A stretch of 10,034 nucleotides of DNA, taken from assembly GCA_028565715.1 (NCBI GenBank), contig JAOXYC010256009.1, positions 1 through 10,034 on the forward strand, in the 5' to 3' direction. Every line of letters starts with the position of its first letter. Position 1 is the stretch's first letter. Source of the stretch: Phoronis pallida (taxonomy: Eukaryota > Phoronida > Phoronidae). Below the pieces are notes generated by a model. It worked only from the letters and a program-made list of their open reading frames with translations. It had not been told where the DNA came from and made no database searches. The translations under genes and the position numbers were made by a program. Shown piece after piece: positions 1 to 8,600 of this stretch.

Positions 1-136
1 AAAGACTATAGAGTGAATTGTTCAGGAAATGTGTTTTTAAACTCTAATAAAGATTAGAATTCAAAATTTGAAATAAACAGTTATTATTACGAACATTATT
101 TTAGTAACGCAGTAGGCTATATTGCAGAAGTACGGC

Positions 137-206
137 TAGGCGCTTTTCTGCCAAAAATACGCCTAAACAAAAGAGCGTCTTTAGTGCGTCAAAAATGCGA
201 CTAAAG
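137..206. repeat. Degenerate two-copy repeat with small hairpins
   Basis: Two units about 39 bases apart share a G-C-C/T AAAAAT-CGC/A-CTAAA core (GCCAAAAATACGCCTAAA and GTCAAAAATGCGACTAAAG). The first contains TAGGCG...CGCCTA and the second CTTTAGT...ACTAAAG, so each can form a small stem. It may be the edge of an old transposon. No target duplication was found. Confidence 0.35.
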
Positions 207-291
207 AGTAAATATTAGCACTTGGACTCGTGGCGCGCTATCAATGTGCATGTGCCTTTTACAGGGTATATAATTTTCTCAGTCTGCGATT

Positions 292-340
292 TTTCTTCTG
301 ATCAGAAGAAATTTGTTACAATATAGGCGCATGCGCCTAT
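292..340. repeat. Two adjacent perfect palindromes
   Basis: TTTCTTCTGATCAGAAGAAA at 292-311 (20 bp) and ATAGGCGCATGCGCCTAT at 323-340 (18 bp) are each perfect and loop-free, separated by 11 bases. The second shares the AGGCGC word with the degenerate repeat at 137-206. They could be the core of a decayed MITE. Confidence 0.7.
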
Positions 341-344
341 GATT

Positions 345-1724
345 CACGCAAAGTATCACTTAGATCATACAATACGTTAAAGTTGACCTCAATTTTCTCG
401 TATGTCAGTGTCGATATTTTATCATACCTGATAGGTCGTCTGGAAAAAGGTTTCCGGAAGAAGTGAAGGTAATTGCAACACAATCGACCTTATTAAAATT
501 TAACTTTATATTGCTTAGTAGCGATGTATGACTTTAATTTAACGTGAAAAAGAAACTCAGACATCATATAGTTTAAAGCAATACAAGTCTCCCAAGTAAG
601 AAAGAGTTAGCTGGATAGAATCTAAATGTATCATCACATACTTTAAAAACATTCTAATCTTTGAGATTCAAAATGAGAAAATATTTCGACAATTTTATAG
701 CCCAATAATGTAACAAGCGGAGAGTTCCAAGCATGAAAGCAGTGATTTAGAAAACCACGACATAATTTCATTTTACTCTACATTTTATTATTCCGATTTT
801 ATTCAGACAATGAATCGCTGAATTAACCTTGATAAACAGAAACAGGAAGCATCGGTCACAGACAGTGATCATCAATGGCAAAGTAATGCTTGCTAATTAG
901 AATAATAAAAATTACTCTCGACCTCTAAATTGCATCGACTGAAAGAGCTTCCGTGGTCGCTTTATAAGTTCAATCGGAGATTGAAAACGATCTGCAATGG
1001 GCGCTCTGCAATGAGACAATTATTCAACTTTTTAATATTTGAGACCATTTCCGAAAGCGCACCTCCTCAAAAAGGGTAAAAACTTAGTGGTTATAGTGGT
1101 TGACGCTGCCTTAGCGTCGGGGTTCTCCATGTCTCCTTCTCCTTTCACTGGGGACCTTGCGCAGTCCCAATCATGGGGTAATGGAGATCTGAGAAGATTA
1201 ACTCTGCTGACTCAGAGTCCAAAATGTTTTTTATGACGCCCTAAAGTATAAGGTCACCAAAGTTCTGCCGTATTATAGAATCTAGTGTGTAACGTGGAAC
1301 TTTGTTGACGCCATGTTTGGGGGCGAATTCATAAAAGTTCAGTTACTGTCTGTATGTTTTTAATTACAAACATTTTTGATATTATTTAAACATTGATCTG
1401 TGCTTCAAACAAACCTTTTTAACTGAATGCATTTTGACAAAGTCGACATTATGTTCTATGAGTTTCTTAAAAGAAATTTGGTTGAACAAATCAAGACTGG
1501 CTGGCAGAAAATTTCTAAAGAATTAATGGCGGGTTTTTTTTTTAACTTTTACCGTGACGAGTTCATCAACCGGACTGGCAATGGAAATTTAATTTTTCAG
1601 CGGGGATTTTCGAGAGTGTGAGTTATTCTTGATTGAATAAAATAGATTAACATTAACTTTTTATTTGTAATAGCTATATGTCAATGCCTTTTATTATAAA
1701 GATATATAAGTTATAGATCATGAG
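345..1724. other. Stretch with no supported gene
   Basis: AT-rich sequence with stops in all frames. The two small plus-strand open frames (1039-1236 and 1427-1621) show no domain, no splice partners I can support and no family resemblance. A minor hairpin, GACGCT/AGCGTC, lies at 1102-1118. Confidence 0.6.
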
Positions 1725-1860
1725 ACATAGGTGACTAAGTGGTAGAACCTGCGCCCCCGGGCCTGCGCCTCGTTTTCCGGAGGTCCACGGTTCCGCCCCG
1801 GCTATGGGCGGGCACTCAAAGTTGCGAGCATTAATAAAAAGTTCTTTTCACCCCTTGCTC
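1725..1860 (+). mobile_element. tRNA-derived SINE-like segment
   Basis: TGACTAAGTGG at 1732-1742 resembles the tRNA A box (an internal RNA polymerase III promoter element). GGTTCCGCCCC at 1789-1799 resembles a decayed B box, followed by GGC and a short G-rich segment as at a tRNA 3' end. The 46-base spacing suits a tRNA head. The interval is markedly more GC-rich than its surroundings. A non-tRNA tail follows to about 1860. TATAGAT occurs at 1712-1718 and 1874-1880 and could be a short target duplication, but the region is AT-rich so this is weak. Confidence 0.45.
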
Positions 1861-1952
1861 GTGCTAAGTAGGCTATAGATAAATAAAACATAGATGATAC
1901 AATTAATACAAATCAGCTAGGTTGCACAACAATATAGTAGCCATAGGCCTAG

Positions 1953-2049
1953 ACTCTACTACAGCCCCTTCGACTCCGGTCGAGGGACTGTAACAATCGC
2001 GGGGGTCTACCGAAAGTAGGGATCGGGTTACCGATAGTAGAGATTGTGT
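1953..2049. repeat. GC-rich segment with short direct and inverted repeats
   Basis: TCTACTA near 1953 is mirrored by TAGTAGA near 2036, enclosing a hairpin-like CCCTTCGAC...GTCGAGGG and two related units starting at 2008 and 2029 (TACCGAAAGTAGGGAT, TACCGATAGTAGAGAT). It differs in base composition from the AT-rich flanks and may be a decayed repeat. I do not recognise the family. Confidence 0.35.
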
Positions 2050-2194
2050 TGCTTAAGCGAGTGACGTCATCCGCATATACTTAGCGATACTGGATTAGCG
2101 CGCGATTGATTCAGTCTGTTGTTTTCAACAATGACAGCGTTTATCACCTATTTATGTATTCTCTATACAACACATTCAAGTAAAAACCGGCATG

Positions 2195-2283
2195 TCATAA
2201 CTCGTCCACGGCAACCTCGCATAAGTCGTCCATCGCCCGCTAAGTCGTCGCCTTTTTACGGTCCCGAAGGTGACGACTTATGC
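2195..2283. repeat. Tandem and inverted AAGTCGTC repeat cluster
   Basis: TAACTCGTCC, TAAGTCGTCC and TAAGTCGTCG occur in direct order at about 21-24 base spacing. GCATAAGTCGTC at 2219-2230 is exactly mirrored by GACGACTTATGC at 2272-2283. A second inverted pair, 2242-2254 with 2267-2279, shares the same right arm with one mismatch. Two alternative hairpins are therefore possible. The small open frame across it shows no recognisable protein. Confidence 0.5.
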
Positions 2284-2289
2284 GGAGTA

Positions 2290-3120
2290 GCTTGTATTAG
2301 AAACCGGTAAAAAGGTGTTTTATGCTTTTATTATTTTAACGTGTCGGTCCTGACAACACATTTTATCATAAACAAACAAATTGAAGAGAAAATCGGTATT
2401 GTACTTTAATTATAAAAAGACAGACAGCAAATTTTTTGAAAAAATCAAAAGTGGCAACTAGGACGTATAGCAGATTAAAATTTAAGTTGTGTTGGTGGAG
2501 CGCCAGACATTGTGGCATATAGGCCGAGTCATGGTCACGGGGGGGGGGCATGGTGCCACATGGTGCAGATCTAGTTTCACTGCAATTTGTTTTTACAATT
2601 GTTATGGGCATATGCATCTTCAAGACGCTCAGGTTTTTTGATTTTCACGGATTTTAAAAAGCAAAAAGCACTTTTGCAAGAAGGCTACGAACTTTGCGAA
2701 CACCCTTTCAGCAGTGGTGCGCATCTAAAAGCAGACGCCGGAAGTAGAGAGTTCATGAGTTTGTAAATTTTCGTTTGTCTTTAATAAAAACACTTTTGAA
2801 AAAATATCGATGTATCTAATTACCACACTGCCAAACATCAGGTTCCCGTGAAGTCAATCATTCGCCTTTGAACTCTCTTCTTGATTCAGTGTTTGTTAAT
2901 CGAATGTTATTATTTGTTACCCACTTCCTTTACAACTGGAAAGAAAAACTTTTCCAGATTTTGTGTGCAAGAATGTTTTTGGCGGCTGTTAATCAGTCTG
3001 TTAGTGCACATATGATGTGTAAAATGCTGATTAATGGAACACAAGTCTACGCCGTGAGAACATAGGTTACGGTATAACAAATTTGAGATTATTATTGAAA
3101 AGGGATTGAGTTGAAATGTC
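2290..3120. other. Stretch with no supported gene
   Basis: AT-rich sequence with a run of G (about 2539-2548) followed by CATGGTGC twice in close order. The short open frames on both strands have no recognisable content. I see no RNA gene or element with defined ends. Confidence 0.6.
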
Positions 3121-3607
3121 GTTCAATCCACAGGAACGTGAAGATTTCCGCTTGTTTATTTTAAATTTTGAAGAAAAAAAATGGTCCACTGTCCATTAAT
3201 ACAGGTACAAGGATATTAACTTCAAGTGTCTTGAAATTTGTTTTGGCTTACCGCTACTTTTCTATGCTTAGTTTCTCGGTCATTCTTGGGTCAATTCTAA
3301 TAATAAAACTAATCTAAATGTTTAATACGTGCCGCGTTCCTTGGATTTTTTTGCCTTTTCCTTCAAAACATGACGGAAGAAACCTCACGAGGACTTTCTC
3401 TTAAGCTGTTGTGTGTGTGCGCATTCGCCAAAAGACTAGAGACCTTTCCGGGTTCTTTGGCGCATGTGCACACACACAACAGCACAAGAGAAGGTCCTCG
3501 TGAAGTTTTTCAAGCAGATTTCCTTGTACCTATATTAATGGACAGCGGACCATTTTTTTTAAAAAAACAAGCAGAAATCTTCACTTTCCTGTGGTTCAAT
3601 CCACAGG
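3121..3607. mobile_element. Nested foldback (inverted-repeat) element
   Basis: Outer arms 3128-3212 and 3522-3594 are inverted copies that differ by a few substitutions and about 12 bases in an A/T run. Inner arms 3386-3435 and 3454-3503 are also inverted copies (about 45 of 50 positions), including a (GT)n/(AC)n pair. The left spacer between outer and inner arms is about 173 bases but the right only 18, so one side has gained or lost sequence. GTTCAATCCACAGG occurs at both boundaries (3121-3134 and 3594-3607). TTCAAT next to the CCACAGG ends could be a 6-bp target duplication. The plus-strand open frame across this interval is a by-product of the repeats. It looks like a foldback or MITE-type element; the family is unknown. 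Confidence 0.75.
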
Positions 3608-3822
3608 TCTGTGGTTCAAGAAAATCATCTCAATCAAATCAGGGAAAATTCAGAAATCGTGGTGTTTTGTTTTTCCCTTGAGAACAAATTTCCTGTTTAC
3701 CCTCTTTCTATGTATTCTTACTAATAATTTGATATAATACTGCCTTAATTTTGTCCACGACCTTGCCTGCACCGGCAAGTGTTCTGCTTCAAAACTCCCT
3801 AAATTTTTTGTAATTCAGTAAG

Positions 3823-4343
3823 GGCCGTGGCTATTTCAATGACCGGTCGTGGCTCTAACTCTCAAAAGGCTATTTCCACGACTGAGAATTCTCCACGCTG
3901 ATTGGCCGTTTGGCATGAAGTCAGATCCAGTCGTATAAATAACACGGAAAACAATATCCGCCCGACTGGGAATTCACGCTGATTGGCCGTTTGGCGTGAC
4001 GTGAAATCCAGTCGTATAAATAACACGGGAAAAACACTATCCGCCCGACTGAGAATTCTCCACGCTGATTGGCCGTTTGGCATGTCGTCAGATCCAGTCG
4101 TATAAATAACATGCCGAAGATCCGCCCGACTGATACTCTTATCACTTCCTGGATGTTAAAAATGATTGGCCGCCAGAGCCAGTCGGGCGGGTAGTGTTTT
4201 TCCGTGTTATTTATATTGACTGGATCTGACGTCAAATCAGCGTAGGGGATGCTCAGTCGTGGAAATAGTCTTTCTGATCTTTGGAGCCACGACTGGATCA
4301 GACGTCCAAAGAGCCACGACCAGTCGTTGAAATAGCAACTACC
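3823..4343. mobile_element. 521-bp MITE with 9-bp target duplication and internal tandem array
   Basis: The terminal 34 bases, 3823-3856 and the complement of 4310-4343, match at 29 positions; both begin GG. The exact 9-mer TTCAGTAAG flanks both sides (3814-3822 and 4344-4352), the signature of a transposed element. Inside are three direct units starting at 3880, 3964 and 4047 (about 81-84 bp each), a degenerate fourth from 4128, then a reversed copy at about 4177-4268, so the interior is also partly palindromic. No transposase is encoded; the minus-strand open frames here are repeats of the array. Nine-base duplications fit Mutator-like elements, or Merlin (8-9 bp). I cannot choose the superfamily from the ends alone. 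Confidence 0.88.
3880..4127 (+). repeat. Three tandem units of about 83 bp inside the MITE
   Basis: Each unit starts GACTG, contains GCTGATTGGCCGTTTGGC, then a CRE-like GTCA/TGACGT stretch, ATCCAGTCGTATAAATAACA, and ends TCCGCCC. TATAAATA occurs at 3934-3941, 4015-4022 and 4101-4108, with its complement at 4208-4215 in the reversed copy. The unit joins ATTGG (inverted CCAAT) and a TATA motif about 30 bases apart, which resembles a minimal promoter. The likeness is seen; the activity is not. Confidence 0.85.
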
Positions 4344-4355
4344 TTCAGTAAGAGC

Positions 4356-4712
4356 TAGTGCTCATGATCGATCATTTTTGCTGCTAAAAGCGCTAAACAT
4401 TGCTGTCTGAAAAACCGGAAGTGCCGCCATGATGTTTTTTCACCAATGTTTACAAGCGTGCGGAAGTCATTTCTCGCGGATATTAGCCGATTTTTCAAGA
4501 AAAAACAACAATTAAATGAGGTTTTTACTCTTTCTTGATGGCTTTTGCATGCAGGGATGATTGAAAACAACACTCAGTTAAACAATTTGCGGCTGTCACG
4601 AGCAAAACTCGATGATCGCAGATGATCAATCATTTTTTTTCATGATCAATCTACGGCGATTTTTGGCTGAACAATTGATTAATCAATCATTCGATCAATC
4701 GTCCGAGCACTA
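4356..4712. mobile_element. 357-bp non-autonomous hAT-type element (copy A)
   Basis: GTAAGAGC flanks the element on both sides (4348-4355 and 4713-4720), an exact 8-bp target duplication typical of hAT transposons. The ends read TAGTGCTC at the left and GAGCACTA at the right, a perfect 8-bp terminal inverted repeat that becomes degenerate inward. Both subterminal regions are crowded with GATCAATC/GATCGATC-like motifs, as expected for transposase-binding sites. No transposase frame is present. The right end, read inward, is TAGTGCTCGGACGATTGATC, close to one end of the copy at 7821-8246. The left target site overlaps the right target copy of the MITE by five bases. Confidence 0.9.
4415..4431 (+). 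promoter_or_regulatory. ETS-like and YY1/Kozak-like motif pair inside hAT copy A
   Basis: CCGGAAGTG (4415-4423, ETS consensus) runs directly into GCCGCCATG (4423-4431), which is both a YY1-like site and an ideal start-codon context. The ATG at 4429 opens a frame of about 28 codons (MMFFHQCLQACGSH onward) to a TAA. It may be a captured piece of a gene's 5' end or a chance match. Confidence 0.3.
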
Positions 4713-4720
4713 GTAAGAGC

Positions 4721-5051
4721 GCCGCTTGATAGCTGCCTAGCGTGGAATTATGGCATACAGAACATGTTGGGCTTGGGAATGAGGCTAGTTTGGTCTTTTG
4801 GTGGGTCTAACTAGCCTCGTTAAAGATCGCTCACTTCCTGTCCGGCAGACTGACCTAAGTTTTTTGAGGCATACTAGTATGTGTTAGCACTTTAAAAAGC
4901 ACAAAGTTGAATCTGGCAGGTCCCCACAGCTGCCAAGTGCCAAGTCCTTAAACCGGTCGATTAGTACAGTCTGTGTAGGGTTCGGCTCTCGATCCTAATA
5001 AGTCACTGTTTGATCCTTTTGCAATTATTTTTTGCTTGGTCAAAGTGTGTT
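4721..5051 (+). promoter_or_regulatory. Likely AGGF1 promoter and 5' UTR region
   Basis: This 331-base stretch lies between the hAT element and the candidate 5' UTR intron. CACTTCCTGT at 4832-4841 is the complement of ACAGGAAGTG, a good ETS-family site of the kind common near start sites of housekeeping genes. A 10-bp perfect inverted repeat lies at 4781-4790 and 4809-4818. I see no convincing TATA box at a fixed distance, so a dispersed, TATA-less start is likely. The assignment rests mainly on position. Confidence 0.35.
4781..4818. repeat. Inverted repeat in the presumed AGGF1 promoter
   Basis: GAGGCTAGTT at 4781-4790 is exactly mirrored by AACTAGCCTC at 4809-4818, with an 18-base loop. 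No target duplication is visible. It could be a hairpin, a paired binding site or a remnant of a small element. Confidence 0.5.
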
Positions 5052-5165
5052 GTGAGTATGCAAGTTGAACCTAATTTGTTTTGTGTGCATACTTCTGTAA
5101 TGCTGGTCAGAGGATATGCTGAAAGCTTTCTTTCTGTAATACTTACTTTCGTATTTACGTTTTAG
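5052..5165 (+). other. Candidate 5' UTR intron upstream of the AGGF1 start
   Basis: A consensus donor, GTGAGT, lies at 5052-5057 and an acceptor-like TTTTAG ends at 5165, eight bases before the first ATG. The 114 nt between them are T-rich near the 3' end, as in the introns inside the gene. Because the first coding exon appears to begin just upstream of the ATG, a non-coding upstream exon ending at 5051 is the simplest reading. The alternatives are an unspliced 5' UTR or trans-splicing of a leader to the 5165 acceptor. Confidence 0.35.
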
Positions 5166-5172
5166 GTGACCC

Positions 5173-5676
5173 ATGATGGATGAAACAGAAAAAATAGTTC
5201 AACTCAAGTCAAAAGTTTTGCAACTTGAAGGCGAGTTGAGCTCCACCAAGGCTGAGCTTCAAAAGACAAAACGTAAACTAACACTGATTGAACAAAAGTA
5301 TGAGAAATCTGAATCATACAATGAAGATTTGAGGAATGAGATAAAAAAGCTCAGTAGTCGGTTGCATGAATACAAAAATTCTGCAAGTTTTAAAAATGAC
5401 AAATCAACCCATGTTGATGAAACTGAATTTTCAACAACAGAGCCTTTGAATAATGACCTGAATAATGGGTACACCTGTCATGATGATGACCAGACCTTGA
5501 TTGCTGGGGTCAATGATGAAGGAAGCCATGACAGTATTGAGGACTGTACTGAAGCGCCCTCTCTTGCTGAAAGTTTGAAAGAGGCTGCAGAATCCGCTAC
5601 ACATCAGTCTGGGTTTGTTTATGATGAACAGTATGGAATGTATTATGATTATAATACAGGTTACTATTATGACCCG
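5173..5676 (+). CDS. AGGF1: AGGF1 first coding exon: coiled coil and start of OCRE
   Basis: This exon encodes residues 1-168. Residues about 4-70 have a heptad-like leucine pattern rich in Lys and Glu (KIVQLKSKVLQLEGEL onward), as expected for the AGGF1 coiled coil. An acidic Asp/Asn-rich stretch follows, then SLAESLKEAAESA, matching the conserved helix just before the OCRE domain. The exon closes with the first OCRE aromatic repeats (YDEQYGMYYD, then YNTGYYYDP). The donor after 5676 reads GTAGGT and leaves phase 0. Reading through the donor reaches a stop at 5695-5697 after only six extra residues, so intron retention would release just the coiled coil. An acceptor-like TTTTAG ends at 5165, just before the in-frame TGA and the ATG. 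Confidence 0.9.
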
Positions 5677-8600
5677 GTAGGTATCAGTTGGTTGTAAACG
5701 TTTCTTGTATCAAACCTAGATTTTAAAACTTTTGAACAGGTTCAATGAAAAGACACCATAATTAAATCACATATTATTTTATCATTTTTGAAGAATTTGT
5801 TGTTTTTTTGTAGAAAAAATGTCTCTACTACGATCCTCATTCTGGTATTAACTATAATTTCAACCAACGCACAAATGAGTATGAGTTTCACTCACAAATT
5901 GACCTCGCTCAATTCAATCACCAAGGTGAGGGTCAAAGTGCAACAAGTGACCCCATGGAAGTTAGCAACGGAGAAATATCAAAGAGAAAACGAAAAGAGG
6001 ATCAAACCAAACATGTATGTATGACTCCGCTCGTAGGAAAAGGTATAAATTAGTAAATTTTAAAGTTGTGTTCTTTTTTTAAAATTTTTTTTTTGGTTAG
6101 CAGGTATTTTATCATTATACCATAAAAAGATAAAACCTATCTTCATTGCTGTGAAAAATAAGAGGAATGTATAAATAACCACTTGATATTGTGCAAAATT
6201 TTGTCTAAATCAACCTCTTGCAATATGGATTATGAAGAAATTGAAAATGGTTCTTATTCACTGTTGACCATCCTTGAAAACATTCAGTTTGTCGGACTAT
6301 CAAACCAGCCTTTTCTTTTCTATTTCATATAGGAAGAGGGGCTGGTCGACATAACAGAAGCACTGTCTAAATTGAATATCCAGAAGATACGAGAGAATGC
6401 TTTAGGTACGTACATACTATATTTTATTGTGCATCCTTTCAGAAAAAGGGTAAACGCTCAAAAAAGGAAAGAGATAAAGTACACAAAAATGATAACGAAG
6501 ATAATAGTAAGGAAGGTCCGAAAAAATCAATGAAGAGAACAAAGCGTTGCAAAAAGGAAAGGAATAGAGACAAAAAGGGGGCTACAGAAATTAAGGAAGT
6601 TCCAAAACGCCTTCCAAAATTGACTGATGAAATGGACACCTTTGTGGAAGAGTTTGATACTGATAGTGAAGAAGATTCAAAGGATGAAAATGTTTCGAAT
6701 GATCTAGATGCAGTGCCATCTATTGGGGAAAACATGAATGACAGTGAGGGAGATGTAGTGTGTAGTGAGGATGAGGAGAGTGACATGGAGGAGGGAGAGC
6801 TGTCATCATCATCATCATCATCATCATCATCAAGTTGTGACGAGCAGGAAGAGGATTTGGAAGGTTTTAATCATTTCCAATAAGTACTTGCAATTTATGG
6901 AAGTTTCTGTCTCAGTGTATTAAACATTCAAAAACCTTTTCAAATATGGGCTTTTTAAAAATTTTGTCAACCAATTAAGAAATTTTCTGTCTTCAAATTT
7001 AGAAATTGGTTGACAAAATTTTCAAACTTTGAAACCAAGCAAAGAATGTTTTGAATTCTGTAGAGGATTTTTTGAGGTAGACACACCATTTTTAAAACAT
7101 TGGTGCGACCAAGTTTTATTTTGATCTAATTCTTTTCTCAAAAAACTCCACTCCCATGCCAAATGACATTTTTTAATCTTTGGGAAAAAGCTATGTTCCC
7201 TTATTAGAGGCAAAGTTTGAGCTGAACAGGGGGTGGTTGTAACTTATTACTCATGTACCTTAATTTATTAAAGGAAGTCAGGGCCTGTGTAAGCACAGGT
7301 TTGCTGTTTTTAAACTAGCGTGTTTGGTTTGCAAATTTTTGACACTCTTTTTCCATGCTGTACTATTCATTTGCGATTATAAAAAGGCAACTTTAGTGCA
7401 GCGAAGAGCTGTATTTGACGTTTGTAAGTGAGTGGTTTTTGCTGTGATAACTACGACTTCGGGTGGCTTTAACTTATTTAATACAATTCAATTTTTGTTG
7501 AAATTATTTAATATAATGTTCCAGCAACTTCTGCCATTCACTACCCACCCTGTATTCGTGTCATAGTTCAGAAATCTGACACACTTGACGAGGGGGCGCT
7601 GTTCATCGTCCCTTGCACAGGCGCGACAATCGGAAGAGAAAACAACATGGGACACACCATCCTTGTACCTGATATGAATGTCAGTAAGGTACTGTTAACA
7701 CCGGACTTTTTGGGAACTAGGAAATTGATTCAAGGTTCAATGACACCTTGCACGAAATAAGCATACCATGATTTGTACTTAAAATTGTAGATAGAAGTTT
7801 TTATTGATAGTGGTATTTATTAGTGGTCGGACGATTGCTCGGAAACTCGAGTAATCGGTCGAGTGGCCTGGATTTCTGAGTGCTCGAGCCGGATTCAACA
7901 TGCTCGACTTTCGCTGAGCGCTCGGGAATTCAAGAAAACACGCTCACGGCACCCGTTCAAGTTACTGAATAAATAAATACTTTTCATATTTCGAAGAAAC
8001 CGTATCTAATTCTTTATTAAATTGCGATGTCCGCTTTCAGATACTCGCTTTTGCGTGGAATAGTCCAGTTGGCCAATCAAAAGGCAATAAAATACTGTAA
8101 GCCTGGTATAGTTCCGGTAACGCATGTGCACTACTTATTTGGTACACAATGATGACTACAGCTCGGTAAAGCTCAAGCGCTCGGTCGGAATTTTCGCCGA
8201 GCACTCTATCGTCTAAAGCAAAAAAAATTGGCAAGTCTGACCACTAGTATTTATTATGTCACATTAGGAGGGATGCTGCCCTGGGGTCTGTCACAAGCAG
8301 ATTTGAGTTGGGCAAAGTCTCTTGGATACAAGTCCATTGAAGGTCACTGAAGCCTGTCCTCAGCTGGTTTGGAGTCATGTGGGAAATAATCCAACACTTA
8401 TTTCATGAGTTATCAAGATCTTTCTTATTAAAATTCACTTGAAATTTCACTTCGTGTTTATATTACAAAACCCAGTGTAGATCAAGAATTCTCTACATCT
8501 TTTAATAAAAAAATTGGGAAGTTCCTGAAAAATGTATGGAGCAGTATGGACAATGGTGCTGAAGCTTATATTAAATTGTAAATATCCATGTTTGTGATAA

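Noticed and set aside
1039-1236. Plus-strand open frame of 65 codons
   Set aside because: Starts at a TTG, not an ATG, and has low-complexity content with no recognised motif.
1427-1621. Plus-strand open frame of 64 codons that looks mildly protein-like
   Set aside because: No family resemblance, no supportable splice partners, and a long T run within it. A chance frame is more likely.
2539-2566. G run followed by a double CATGGTGC as a regulatory site
   Set aside because: Short low-complexity sequence with nothing around it to support a function.
3370-3681. Plus-strand open frame of 103 codons
   Set aside because: It lies across the arms of the foldback element and has no recognisable domain.
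3880-4127. CRISPR-like array of three repeats
   Set aside because: The whole 81-84 base units are similar, with no unique spacers, in an animal genome and inside a MITE.
3862-4235. Overlapping minus-strand open frames of 73 and 104 codons with repeated peptide segments
   Set aside because: They are translations of the tandem units in the MITE. The repeated peptides follow the DNA repeat, not a protein family.
5173-5697. A complete single-exon gene of 174 codons
   Set aside because: The last six codons lie beyond a good donor, and the OCRE repeat continues in phase in the exon at 5814.
5788-6024. Plus-strand open frame of 78 codons resembling a signal peptide
   Set aside because: It is an out-of-frame shadow of the OCRE exon and its upstream pyrimidine tract.
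6406-6442. A 37-nt intron joining 6405 to 6443
   Set aside because: Very short for an animal intron, and the join shifts frame to an immediate TAA, so I treated the exons as alternatives.
6439-6786. Minus-strand Ser/Phe/Leu-rich open frame of 115 codons
   Set aside because: It is the complement of the Lys/Glu-rich linker exon, a common antisense artefact.
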